Assembly: GCA_020072765.1 (NCBI GenBank)
Contig: JAIQGD010000037.1
Location: 1-64,000 of the forward strand
DNA from: Terriglobia bacterium
GTDB taxonomy: Bacteria > Acidobacteriota > Terriglobia > Acidiferrales > UBA7541
DNA: 64,000 nt
Reading direction: 5' to 3'
Notes under the pieces: generated by a model
Seen by the model: only the letters and a program-made list of their open reading frames with translations
Database searches by the model: none
Told to the model about the DNA's origin: nothing
Position numbers and translations under genes: made by a program
Shown here: positions 9,061 through 17,628 of the stretch, piece after piece
Layout: the number at the start of each line of letters is the position of its first letter
Position numbering within the stretch: the stretch's first letter is position 1

Positions 9061-10209
9061 ATGATGCTTGAATCTCCAAAAAGCCGCGTGCCGGAACTGG
9101 ACGGGCTGCGAGGCGTGGCCATCCTCCTTGTTGTTGTGTGTCATTATGTCCCGATGGACGGGACGGCGCCTGCCGGCACAGCTGCGCATCTGCTCCAGCG
9201 TTTCACAAGCCTGGGATGGAGCGGCGTGGACCTGTTCTTCGTATTGTCCGGCTTCTTGATCGGCGGCATCCTGCTGGATGCCCGCACATCTGCTTCTTAC
9301 TACTCCACGTTTTACGCACGCCGGTTTTTCCGGATCATCCCGATCTACTATCTCTGGATCACGGCCTACATCGCTTTGGCTGTTTTCGCGGGCGCAACGA
9401 TCCAACGCATCTCCAATTCGGGCATGGCTCCGTCTTTAGGTTTACCTGTCTATTTGCACTATCTGTTTCTGCAGAATCTTCCAGGGGGCAATCTTCCAGG
9501 ATTGGCGGGCGCCTGGTTTGTTCCTTTGTGGTCTCTGGCCGTGGAAGAGCAGTTCTATTTAATTGCGCCGCTGGTGGTGCGATTTGTTTCTCCTCGCCAA
9601 CTGCCGCGCACCCTGGGGGCTGTGATCGCGTTCGCGCCAGCGCTGAGAGCTTTTCTCAATCTAGCGGTAGGGATTTCGCCTCTCATAGTGGGCGCTTTGT
9701 GGATGCCATCCCGAGCGGATGCTCTGGCCCTGGGGATGCTTCTGGCGGTGATTTGGCGAAGAGAACACGTCAGGATGTGGTTCCAAGAAAATATCGGACT
9801 GTTGTACGCCGCCGGCGGTTTCCTTTCGCTCGGTGTGTTGAGCCTTTGGATCTGGGCTTACACTCCCCGCAGTCTCGGCGTGCAGATTCCGGGATATACC
9901 TGTTTGGCCTTCTTTTACGCTTGTTTGCTTCTTATCGCGCTCTTGCATTCCAGCGGACCGCTGGCCGCGTTGATGCGAATGGCCTGGCTGAGGGAACTGG
10001 GCAAAGTCTCGTACTGTGTCTATATCATCCACGAGGCCGTGAATGTGGCGTGTCACGCCGTCCTGCTTCACAAGGCTCCACAAATCTCGACGGCACAAGG
10101 AGCCGCTGTAACCTGCTGTGCCGCAGGCTTGACGTATATTGCCGCGAAGATTTCATACCTATTGATTGAACAGCCCTTGCTTCGCCGGGGGCATGCGTTC
10201 AAGTATTAA
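9061..10209 (+). CDS. Acyltransferase family 3 (OafA/YrhL-like) membrane O-acyltransferase
   Basis: The product is 382 aa. The N terminus PELDGLRGVAILLVVVCHY is the family signature, including the conserved catalytic-site His; RRFFRIIPIYYLWI and WSLAVEEQFYLIAP are the other conserved blocks. About ten hydrophobic helices are visible. Family members transfer acetyl or other acyl groups from the cytoplasm to surface sugars. The gene is not overlapped with its neighbours: about 400 nt and 200 nt of non-coding DNA flank it. Its GC (sampled lines range 43-63%) is lower than the ~65% around it, suggesting later acquisition. Expected role: O-acylation of the surface glycan. Confidence 0.88.
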   Translation: MMLESPKSRVPELDGLRGVAILLVVVCHYVPMDGTAPAGTAAHLLQRFTSLGWSGVDLFFVLSGFLIGGILLDARTSASYYSTFYARRFFRIIPIYYLWITAYIALAVFAGATIQRISNSGMAPSLGLPVYLHYLFLQNLPGGNLPGLAGAWFVPLWSLAVEEQFYLIAPLVVRFVSPRQLPRTLGAVIAFAPALRAFLNLAVGISPLIVGALWMPSRADALALGMLLAVIWRREHVRMWFQENIGLLYAAGGFLSLGVLSLWIWAYTPRSLGVQIPGYTCLAFFYACLLLIALLHSSGPLAALMRMAWLRELGKVSYCVYIIHEAVNVACHAVLLHKAPQISTAQGAAVTCCAAGLTYIAAKISYLLIEQPLLRRGHAFKY

Positions 10210-10380
10210 GCAGCGTGCTCGAATAATTGCGATCTGACCACTCGTGTCCCGAGCTTGTAGAAAATGATGATTCTTCTCTCGCGAATGCCGAAGTTGGCAC
10301 GCTACCGTTATCGGAAGTTGTTGCAACCTTGTCAGCGCTGTAGTGCCAGAGAGTGGCTCTGAAACCACGCGAGCTCAAGA

Positions 10381-10386
10381 TATACT
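10381..10386 (+). promoter_or_regulatory. Candidate -10 box upstream of second asnB-like gene
   Basis: TATACT lies 32 nt before the ATG at 10419. No good -35 hexamer is seen at 16-18 nt spacing, so this is a weak call. A purine-rich stretch (AAGAGG) between it and the ATG can serve as the ribosome-binding site. Confidence 0.35.
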
Positions 10387-10418
10387 TTCGCATTCTCAAG
10401 CAAGAGGCATAAGTCGAT

Positions 10419-12404
10419 ATGTGCGGGATCTGCGGCGCCATCGGGATCGAATCACGGGAAGCGGGCCAGGCCATCGTGCGCCGCATGATGGCCGCCATGG
10501 TCCATCGCGGCCCGGACGAAGAGGGGCTTCTGCTGGCCTCCCCGGTGGCCCTGGGTATGCGGCGGCTGAGCATCGTGGACCTGCCCGGCGGCAGCCAGCC
10601 CATCTGGAATGAAGCCGGGACGCTCGCGGTCGTCTTCAACGGCGAAATCTACAATTTCCGCGCCCTGCGCCAAGAACTCGAGGCCCGCGGCCATCGATTT
10701 CGGACGCGCTCGGATACCGAAGTCATCGTGCACGCCTATGAGGAGTGGGGCGAGCGTTCGGTCGAGCGGCTCCGGGGGATGTTTGCGCTCGCCGTTGCCG
10801 AAATGCCCCAGGGCCAGGGCGGCCGGGCCGCGCGGGTCTTTTTGGCGCGGGACCGGCTGGGCATCAAGCCGCTCTACTACGCGCCCATCGATGGCGCGCT
10901 GGTGTTCGCTTCGGAAGTGCGCGCGCTGCTGGCCAGCGGCTGCATCCCGCGGCGACTTTCTGCGGAAGCGGTTCCCGCCTATCTGCTGTTCGGCTCGGTG
11001 TGCGAGCCGGCCACCCTGGTCGAAGGCGTACATTCTCTTCCGCCGGGCCACTCCATGAGCATTCCGGCCGATGTGCCGGTGCGTGCCCCTGCAGCAGTGG
11101 CCTATTGGGACTTGGGGCGAGACGCTGCAGGCGCCACAGCAGGGGAACGCGCCTCGCACACAGCCGGCGCTTCCCCGGCACAGCAAGTGCGCTCGTTGCT
11201 CGAGGACGCGGTCGCCAGCCATCTCGTCGCCGACGTTCCCGTGGGCGTGTTTCTGAGCAGCGGTTTGGATTCGACAGCCATCGCCGCGCTGGCGAGCCGC
11301 GCGCAAACCGGCATCCATACCTTCACCGTCGCTTTCACCGACGCCGACTTCAGCGAAGCGGAAATGGCTCGCCGCACCGCCCGGCGCCTCGGGACCGCGC
11401 ATCGCGAGCTGATGCTTTCGGACCAGGAGATGGTCGCCCGGTTGGACGATGCCGTGGCGGCGTTCGATCAGCCGAGCATGGACGGCATCAACACCTATTT
11501 CGTTTCCTGGGCGGCGCGTCAGGCGGGTTTAAAAGTGGCGCTGTCGGGACTCGGGAGCGATGAATTATTCGGCGGCTATCGCTCGTTTCGCGCGACCTCG
11601 GCCGTCGCGCGGATGGCGCGACTGGGCCGCGTGTTTCCGCATGCGCTGCGCGCATGGCTGGCGGAGGCGCTTCCCGGGGCGGTCGCGCTGCGATCCTCGC
11701 CGGATGCGCTGCGCAAAGTGCTGGCGGCTTGGTCCGATCCGGAGTCGCTTCCCCACGCCTATTTGTTCACGCGCCTGCTGTTCACGCCGCAGGCCGTCGC
11801 GTCCCGGCCGGGCGGGAACTTCCGCTCCTGGGCGGCGCAGCCCTGGTGGCGCTGGCTGGCCGGCTCCGCGGATCAGGCGCGTTCGCTGGACGGTTTCACG
11901 CAAGTTTCCTGGATGGAGTTGCGTTCCTATCTCGCGAACACGCTGCTGCGCGACACCGACGCCATGAGCATGCGCCATTCGCTCGAAGTGCGCGTCCCGT
12001 TTCTGGATGCGCCCCTGGTGGAATACGTGCTGTCGCTGCCGGGATCGGTGAAGGACGGCTCCTCGCGTCCCAAGGCGCTGCTCATCGCGGCCCTTCGGGA
12101 TCTGCTGCCCGAGGAGGTGATCGCGCAGCGCAAGCGCACGTTCACTTTTCCGTGGGAGCGCTGGCTCGGCGGCCCGCTGGGCCGGCGCGTGGCGGAGGGG
12201 TTGACCGACTGGTCGCCGGCTCTGGAACCGCATCTAAATGGGAGCGTCGCGCTGGCAGTATGGAAGGACTATCTCCGAGGCCGCACGACATGGTCGCGTC
12301 CCTGGAGCCTGTATGTTTTGAATGAATGGGTGAAGCGGAATCTGGGCGCTGGACAGTCCGGCACCGCCCAGCAAAGCAGCGCGGCGGCTATTTCGCTCGC
12401 CTGA
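10419..12404 (+). CDS. asnB: Asparagine synthase (glutamine-hydrolysing)-type amidotransferase, second copy
   Basis: The product is 661 aa. MCGICGAIG supplies the N-terminal cysteine nucleophile; HRGPDEEG, NGEIYNF and RSDTEVIVHAYEEWG belong to the glutaminase domain. The ATP-binding loop reads SSGLDS (about residues 280-285), a common variant of SGGxDS, followed by SGLGSDELFGGYRSF. It differs from the copy at 3687 throughout, so it is a separate subfamily rather than a recent duplicate. A carbamoyltransferase begins 48 nt downstream. Two such enzymes in one glycan locus suggest amidation of two different carboxylates, or of one carboxylate plus a precursor. Confidence 0.9.
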   Translation: MCGICGAIGIESREAGQAIVRRMMAAMVHRGPDEEGLLLASPVALGMRRLSIVDLPGGSQPIWNEAGTLAVVFNGEIYNFRALRQELEARGHRFRTRSDTEVIVHAYEEWGERSVERLRGMFALAVAEMPQGQGGRAARVFLARDRLGIKPLYYAPIDGALVFASEVRALLASGCIPRRLSAEAVPAYLLFGSVCEPATLVEGVHSLPPGHSMSIPADVPVRAPAAVAYWDLGRDAAGATAGERASHTAGASPAQQVRSLLEDAVASHLVADVPVGVFLSSGLDSTAIAALASRAQTGIHTFTVAFTDADFSEAEMARRTARRLGTAHRELMLSDQEMVARLDDAVAAFDQPSMDGINTYFVSWAARQAGLKVALSGLGSDELFGGYRSFRATSAVARMARLGRVFPHALRAWLAEALPGAVALRSSPDALRKVLAAWSDPESLPHAYLFTRLLFTPQAVASRPGGNFRSWAAQPWWRWLAGSADQARSLDGFTQVSWMELRSYLANTLLRDTDAMSMRHSLEVRVPFLDAPLVEYVLSLPGSVKDGSSRPKALLIAALRDLLPEEVIAQRKRTFTFPWERWLGGPLGRRVAEGLTDWSPALEPHLNGSVALAVWKDYLRGRTTWSRPWSLYVLNEWVKRNLGAGQSGTAQQSSAAAISLA

Positions 12405-12452
12405 GAGATCCAGACGGGCACTCGATCCGTACGTCCGAAAGATGGTAAACAG

Positions 12453-14246
12453 ATGATCATCCTGGGAATCAACGCGTACCACCCGAACGCCGCGGCGGCC
12501 ATCATGGTCGACGGCCACCTGGTGGCCGCGGTCGAAGAGGAGCGCCTGAATCGCGTGAAGTACGCGGCGGGGCTCCCCTCGCGCGCGATTCAGTTTTGTC
12601 TCGACCGGGTGGGCGCGAAGCTGTCGGAGGTGGATCACATCGGGGTCCCGCGCGACCCCCGGGCGCGCCTGGGCACGAAGCTCCGCTACGCGCTGCGCAT
12701 GCCGCGCTTTGCTCTCGACCGCTTCCGCGTGATGAAGCGCTTCGCCGGCATCCGCGAGGATCTGGCCGGAGCCTTCCAAATCGCGCCGGATGAAATTCGC
12801 GCCCACTTTCACCGTATCGAGCACCACACTGCGCACCTCGCCAGTACCTATTTTGCGTCGCCCTTCGATCGCGCTGCGGCGCTTTCCGCCGACGGGCTGG
12901 GAGATTTCGCCAGTTCGATGTCCGCGGTGGGCGAGGGTCCGAACATGCGCATTCTCGGCGACGTGAGGTTTCCGCACTCGCTGGGGATGTATTACACGGC
13001 GCTCACGCAATACATCGGCTTCTGGAAATTCGGCGACGAGTACAAGGTGATGGGCCTGGCGGCCTATGGCCAGCCGGAATTTCTGGAAGAATGCCGCCGC
13101 ATCGTGCGGCTCGATGGTCCGCTTTCGTTCCGGCTGAATCTCGCCTACTTCACGCATCAAAGCCAGGGCGCCGATATGACCTGGCGCGACGCCGACCGCA
13201 CGCCAGTCCTGGGCCGCCTGTTTTCGCCATACCTGGAAAAACGGCTGGGCCCCGCGCGCAAGCCCGAAGAGCCGCTCACCCAGCGGCATCACAATCTCGC
13301 GGCGAGCATGCAGGCCGCTCTCGAGGAAGTTCTGGTTGGCTACTGGAACGGGCTGGCGCGGCGGAGCGGCCAGAAGGCGCTGTGCCTGGCCGGCGGCGTG
13401 GCGTTCAATTGCGTCGCCAACGGAAAGATTTTCGATGCAACTCCCTTCGAGCGCGTGTTCGTGCAGCCCGCTGCGGGGGACGCGGGCCTTTCGGTCGGCG
13501 CGGCCCTGGCCGTGCGCCATCAGGTCCTCGGCCATCCGCGCGAGTTCATGATGGAGCACGCCTATTGGGGGCCGCAGTTTTCGCCCGAGGAAATTCGTAC
13601 CGTGGTCGGACGAATCGGGCCCTCGGACCAGGCGGAGATCGCCGAACTCGACGAGGCGGCGCTCGTGCAGACCACGGCGCGCCACATCGCGGCCGGAAAA
13701 ATCGTGGGATGGTTTCAGGGGGCAGCGGAGTGGGGTCCGCGCGCACTGGGCAACCGCAGCATCCTGGCCGACGCGCGGCGGCCGGAGATGAAGGACATCC
13801 TGAACCGGCGCATCAAGCACCGCGAGATGTTTCGCCCCTTTGCGCCCTCGATTGCCGAAGAAGCTACCGGCGAGTTTTTCGAGAAGACACACCCTTCCCC
13901 GTTCATGACCTTTGCCTACGCCGTGCGCGCCGAAAAGCGCGCCGTGATCCCCGCGCCGACTCACGTGGACGGCACCGCGCGGCTGCAGACCGTGAGCCGC
14001 TCGGCGAACCCGCTCTATTGGAAGCTGCTGCGCGCCATGGGCGACCTCACCGGCGTGCCCGTGGTGCTGAACACCTCGTTCAACGACAACGAGCCGATCG
14101 TCTGCCGGCCCGAAGAAGCGCTGGAATGTTTCCGGCGGACGCGGATGGATGTTCTGGTGCTGGGCAATTTTGTGGTGGAGAGGAAACCCTCCTCGACCGA
14201 TCAGGAGGCCCCGGCGCAGCCCTTCGCCGGGCGCGAGAGCCAATAG
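12453..14246 (+). CDS. NodU/CmcH-type carbamoyltransferase
   Basis: The product is 597 aa. The N-terminal ASKHA-like domain starts ILGINAYHPNAAAAIM and contains EHHTAHLASTYF (the metal-binding histidine motif) and a DGLGD segment. The C-terminal part carries GWFQGAAEWGPRALGNRSIL and MFRPFAPSI, typical of the Carbam_trans_C domain. The reaction is transfer of a carbamoyl group from carbamoyl phosphate, via carbamoyl-adenylate, to a hydroxyl. In this locus the acceptor is probably a sugar of the glycan. It is followed 3 nt later by a glycosyltransferase. Confidence 0.92.
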   Translation: MIILGINAYHPNAAAAIMVDGHLVAAVEEERLNRVKYAAGLPSRAIQFCLDRVGAKLSEVDHIGVPRDPRARLGTKLRYALRMPRFALDRFRVMKRFAGIREDLAGAFQIAPDEIRAHFHRIEHHTAHLASTYFASPFDRAAALSADGLGDFASSMSAVGEGPNMRILGDVRFPHSLGMYYTALTQYIGFWKFGDEYKVMGLAAYGQPEFLEECRRIVRLDGPLSFRLNLAYFTHQSQGADMTWRDADRTPVLGRLFSPYLEKRLGPARKPEEPLTQRHHNLAASMQAALEEVLVGYWNGLARRSGQKALCLAGGVAFNCVANGKIFDATPFERVFVQPAAGDAGLSVGAALAVRHQVLGHPREFMMEHAYWGPQFSPEEIRTVVGRIGPSDQAEIAELDEAALVQTTARHIAAGKIVGWFQGAAEWGPRALGNRSILADARRPEMKDILNRRIKHREMFRPFAPSIAEEATGEFFEKTHPSPFMTFAYAVRAEKRAVIPAPTHVDGTARLQTVSRSANPLYWKLLRAMGDLTGVPVVLNTSFNDNEPIVCRPEEALECFRRTRMDVLVLGNFVVERKPSSTDQEAPAQPFAGRESQ

Positions 14247-14249
14247 CAC

Positions 14250-15485
14250 ATGCACATCCTGCTTTTGAACGAATATTATCCGCCGGACACTTCGGCGACG
14301 GCGAAGATGGCCGCGCAGGTGGTGGAGACGCTGGCGCGGCATCACCGCGTGACGGTCGTGGCGGGGCGGCCCTCGTACGATCCCGACGAGTTCTATCCCT
14401 TCGCGCTTCTGCGGCGCGACACGCGCAACGGCGTCACCGTCGAGCGCGTCGGATCGACGGCCTACCCGCGCCACCGGATGCGCCGCCGCGTCGCCAACTA
14501 TTTGTCGTATCTGGCGCTGGCGGTTCCCCGCGCCTTGGCCATCCGTCCCGACGTGGTTCTGGCCATGACCGACCCGCCGGTCGCGGGAATTGCGGGAGCG
14601 CTTGTGGCGCGGCTGGCGCGGCGGCCCTTCGTCTACAACATCCGCGACCTGTATCCGGACATGGCCCTGGGCGGCGACATTGTCCGCCCGAGTTGGTGGG
14701 TGCGGCGCTGGGAGCAGATGCATCGCCGGGCGCTGCGGCAGGCGGCGCGCGTGATCGTCCTGGGGGACGACATGCGCAACCGCATTCTGGCCAAAGGCAT
14801 CGCGCCCGAGCGTGTGGTGATCGTTCGCGACGGCGCTGCGCTGCCCGCCGCGATGCCCGACCCTGCCGATCCCGCGGTGCGAAAAATTGCGGAGGAAATC
14901 CGCTGCGGCTTCCCGTTCGTGGTTCTGCACGCCGGCAACCTGGGTTTCTACGGGGCGTGGGGGACGCTGCTGAAGGCCGCGGAAATGCTGCGCGACGAGG
15001 GCGCGGGATTGGTGTTCGTGGGAGGCGGGGCGAACCGCGCGGCGCTGGAGGCCTCCGCGGCGAATGCTCCGAATGTCCGTTTCGTGCCGTTCCGTCCTGC
15101 CGAGCAAGTGCCGCACGTGATGCTGGCGGGCGATCTGCACATTGTCACGGTGCGGAGCGGGCTGGAAGGTGTGGTGGTGCCGAGCAAGCTGTATTCGATT
15201 CTGGCGGCGGGCCGCCCGGTACTGGCAGTGGCGGCCGCGGAAAGCGATGCGGCGCGCATTGTCGTCGAGTCGGGATGCGGTCTGGCGGCCGACCCGGACG
15301 ACGCCGACGCGGTGGCCGCCGCCATTCGGGAACTCCGGCACGACCCGGCGAGACTTGAAATCATGGGCCGCCGCGCGCGCGAAGCCGCGGAAAAATATGC
15401 TAGAGTGAGTGAACTGCAGCGGTTTGTGGACACAATCGAACAGGCAGTACTCGAAAAGAATGGAGGCCATCATCTGGGATCGTAA
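14250..15485 (+). CDS. Glycosyltransferase family 4 (WbuB-like)
   Basis: The product is 411 aa. It opens with MHILLLNEYYPPDTSATAKM, the N terminus seen in WbuB/fucosaminyltransferase-like GT4 enzymes, followed by FVYNIRDLYPDMAL and a donor domain with VLHAGNLGFYGAWG and VVVPSKLYSILAAGRPVLAV. It should add an N-acetylated deoxy-amino sugar or a related residue early in repeat-unit assembly; specificity is inferred from family resemblance only. The 3' end overlaps the next gene by 26 nt. Confidence 0.86.
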   Translation: MHILLLNEYYPPDTSATAKMAAQVVETLARHHRVTVVAGRPSYDPDEFYPFALLRRDTRNGVTVERVGSTAYPRHRMRRRVANYLSYLALAVPRALAIRPDVVLAMTDPPVAGIAGALVARLARRPFVYNIRDLYPDMALGGDIVRPSWWVRRWEQMHRRALRQAARVIVLGDDMRNRILAKGIAPERVVIVRDGAALPAAMPDPADPAVRKIAEEIRCGFPFVVLHAGNLGFYGAWGTLLKAAEMLRDEGAGLVFVGGGANRAALEASAANAPNVRFVPFRPAEQVPHVMLAGDLHIVTVRSGLEGVVVPSKLYSILAAGRPVLAVAAAESDAARIVVESGCGLAADPDDADAVAAAIRELRHDPARLEIMGRRAREAAEKYARVSELQRFVDTIEQAVLEKNGGHHLGS

Positions 15486-16389
15486 GAAAGTCCTCGTAAC
15501 CGGCGGCGCTTCGTTTATTGGCTCGCACCTGGTCGACGCCCTGGTCGAGCGCGGCGCCCGCGTGCACGTCGTCGATGACCTCACCAGCGGCCGGCTCTCG
15601 AACATCGAGCAGCATCTCAAGGGTGGACGCGTCACGTTCCTCCAGGCCGATCTGCGCGAGCCGGGAGTCACCCGCACAGCGATGAAAGGGATCGACATCG
15701 TGTTCCATATCGCCGCCGACCATGGCGGGCGCGGCTACGTCGATCTGCATCAGGCGGGCCCGGCGTCGAATCTGTTCCTCGATGGCGTGGTGTTCTGGGA
15801 AGCGCTGAAGGCGGGTGTGGAGAAGGTGGTGTACGCATCGTCGGGCTGCGTCTACCCCAACTACATGCAGACCGACGCGAAGAAGGAACTCTACCTTCGG
15901 GAAGAAGACGTCAAGCCTCCCTACGACGCCGACAACATGTACGGCTGGGCCGTGGAAAATCACGCCGTGATTGCCATGATCGCCCGCGCGTTTGTCCGGC
16001 AGAATCCGTTCGAAGTGTGGGGCAACGGCCAGCAGATCCGCAACTGGACCTACGTCGACGACATCGTCAGCGGCACGATTCTCGCGGCCGAAAAAATCAA
16101 CGACGGCACCGCGATCAACCTGGGGACCATGGAGCGCGTGCGCGTGCTCGACGCCGTCCAGATGGTGCTCGACTACTCGGGCCACAAGGCCGAGATACGC
16201 CTCCGGCCGGACATGCCGACCGGGCCCGTCAATCGCGTGGCCGATAACCACCTGGCGAAGAAGCTGCTGGGCTGGGAGCCCAAGACTGCGTTCCGCGAGG
16301 GCTTGCGCAAGACCCTGGACTGGTATTTCGCCACCCACCAGAAGGCAGAAGTGAGCGGCATCCTGGAAAAAATGCTGACCGCGCGATGA
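15460..16389 (+). CDS. NAD-dependent sugar epimerase/dehydratase with apparent internal deletion
   Basis: The product is 309 aa. Start ATG 15460 lies inside the preceding gene. The Rossmann loop TGGASFIGSH, the VVDDLTSG strand and ASSGCVYPN show an extended short-chain dehydrogenase. The catalytic Tyr161 is present in MYGWA, but the residue four positions later, normally Lys, is Val165. The sequence jumps directly to ENHAVIAMIARAF, which in relatives lies some 35 residues after the YxxxK motif. The conserved YGWAK and RYFNVYGPR-type segments are therefore missing, in frame, and the enzyme is probably inactive or altered. The rest of the protein (IRNWTYVDDIVSG, the C-terminal substrate domain) is intact. 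ATGA overlap with the next gene. Confidence 0.82.
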   Translation: MEAIIWDRKKVLVTGGASFIGSHLVDALVERGARVHVVDDLTSGRLSNIEQHLKGGRVTFLQADLREPGVTRTAMKGIDIVFHIAADHGGRGYVDLHQAGPASNLFLDGVVFWEALKAGVEKVVYASSGCVYPNYMQTDAKKELYLREEDVKPPYDADNMYGWAVENHAVIAMIARAFVRQNPFEVWGNGQQIRNWTYVDDIVSGTILAAEKINDGTAINLGTMERVRVLDAVQMVLDYSGHKAEIRLRPDMPTGPVNRVADNHLAKKLLGWEPKTAFREGLRKTLDWYFATHQKAEVSGILEKMLTAR

Positions 16390-17471
16390 TGGGAGTTGTG
16401 CGCGTGACGATTCTTCACCCCGATCTCATCGCGTTTGTGGTGGCGCTGTTCGCCTCGCTCGGCTTGACGGTGCCGATTCGCCGCCTGGCCCTGCGCTATG
16501 GCATGGTCGACCATCCCGGCCCGCGCAAGGTTCACCTTAGCCCCATCCCGTTGCTCGGTGGGATCGCCATCTATCTGGGTTTTGTGCTCGCGGTCTTGCT
16601 GACGCGGCACGGCCTGTTCCAACAGCAGGTCGCTGGGATTCTCGCCGGCGCCACACTGGTGGCCGTGGTCGGTTTTCTCGACGACCGCGGATGGCTCCAT
16701 CACCAGGTCAAGCTCTTCCTCGGCATGCCTCTGGCAGCGCTCTTCCTACTCGCTTCCGGGATTCACGCGCAGCTGTTTTCGGAGTTTGTGCCGGGGGCGC
16801 CCGGTATGCTTCTCGACAGCTGCTTCACCGTGTTCTGGGTGGTGGGCATCACCGCGGCCTTCAGCATTCTGGACCACATGGACGGGCTCTGCGCCGGGAT
16901 TGCGGCGGTGGCGGCGCTCTTCTTCACCGCGTCGGCGGGCCTGAACGGGCAGACCATGGTGCGCACGCTGGGCGCCGCCACGCTGGGCGCGGCACTCGGC
17001 TTCCTGCGCTGGAACTTCAACCCCGCCAAAATCTTCATGGGAGACGGCGGGGCGATGTTTCTGGGCTTCCTGATGGCTTCGCTCAGCCTGAAGATTCGCC
17101 CCGAGGGGGCGCACTTCCCAGTGACCTGGCTGGTGCCGGTCCTGATTTTGGGCGTTCCGGTCTTCGATACGACCCTAATCTCGGTATCCCGCGCGCGCCG
17201 CGGGCTGATCCCCTTCACGTCGCCGGGCAAGGACCATGCGGCGCATCGGCTGTCCAACCTCGGGCTCGGCCATCGTGGCGCTGTGCTCGCCCTCTATGGC
17301 CTGGCGGCGGTGTGCGGTGGACTGGCTCTTCTGCTTCCCCACCTGTCGGCTGCTAGCGCGTACGTTCTCGCGGGAATTGTGGCTGTCGGCGGGCTGCTCG
17401 CCCTCCTGTTGCTGGAAGGCGCACCGTATGAACGCCAGGTCAAGATACAAAAGCCTTCTTTAACTCCCTGA
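16386..17471 (+). CDS. WecA/MraY-type polyprenyl-phosphate sugar-1-phosphate transferase
   Basis: The product is 361 aa with about ten membrane helices. Motifs: a KVHLSPIPLLGG stretch near residue 50, the aspartate pair GFLDDRG, ILDHMDGL (a variant of the N-x-x-D-G-x-D-G motif in which the first Asn is Ser), FNPAKIFMGDGGAMFLGF, and HRLSNLGLGHRGAV matching the cytoplasmic HxHH-like loop. The family transfers a sugar-1-phosphate from a UDP-sugar to undecaprenyl phosphate, starting glycan repeat-unit synthesis on the inner leaflet. It ends the tightly packed glycan operon; the gene start overlaps the epimerase by 4 nt. Confidence 0.88.
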   Translation: MMGVVRVTILHPDLIAFVVALFASLGLTVPIRRLALRYGMVDHPGPRKVHLSPIPLLGGIAIYLGFVLAVLLTRHGLFQQQVAGILAGATLVAVVGFLDDRGWLHHQVKLFLGMPLAALFLLASGIHAQLFSEFVPGAPGMLLDSCFTVFWVVGITAAFSILDHMDGLCAGIAAVAALFFTASAGLNGQTMVRTLGAATLGAALGFLRWNFNPAKIFMGDGGAMFLGFLMASLSLKIRPEGAHFPVTWLVPVLILGVPVFDTTLISVSRARRGLIPFTSPGKDHAAHRLSNLGLGHRGAVLALYGLAAVCGGLALLLPHLSAASAYVLAGIVAVGGLLALLLLEGAPYERQVKIQKPSLTP

Positions 17472-17513
17472 TCCGCCGCGGATTTGCGGGCTTCCGTGCT
17501 TCGCGCATCTGCT

Positions 17514-17542
17514 TTGGTTCGGGCATTTTCGTAGGGTATACT
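17514..17542 (+). promoter_or_regulatory. Candidate sigma-70-type promoter for the FAD-dependent reductase
   Basis: TTGGTT and TATACT are separated by exactly 17 nt, and the -10 box lies about 87 nt before the ATG at 17629. This is the best promoter-like pair in the gap between the glycan locus and the next gene. Confidence 0.5.
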
Positions 17543-17628
17543 TATTGCCCGGGCGTGGTGGCAAATCCATAGTTTTGGTTTCCGAGGGAATGCAGATTCC
17601 CGCCTGAGGTCGACGGTCGAATACCAAG

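Noticed and set aside
8732-9064. 110-codon + strand frame in the gap before the acyltransferase
   Set aside because: No ribosome-binding site, domain or conserved pattern.
12234-15698. Antisense open frame of 1154 codons on the - strand across the second asnB, carbamoyltransferase and glycosyltransferase genes
   Set aside because: It shadows three clearly recognised + strand genes, has no ribosome-binding site and an Arg/His-rich composition typical of reverse-complement frames in high-GC DNA.
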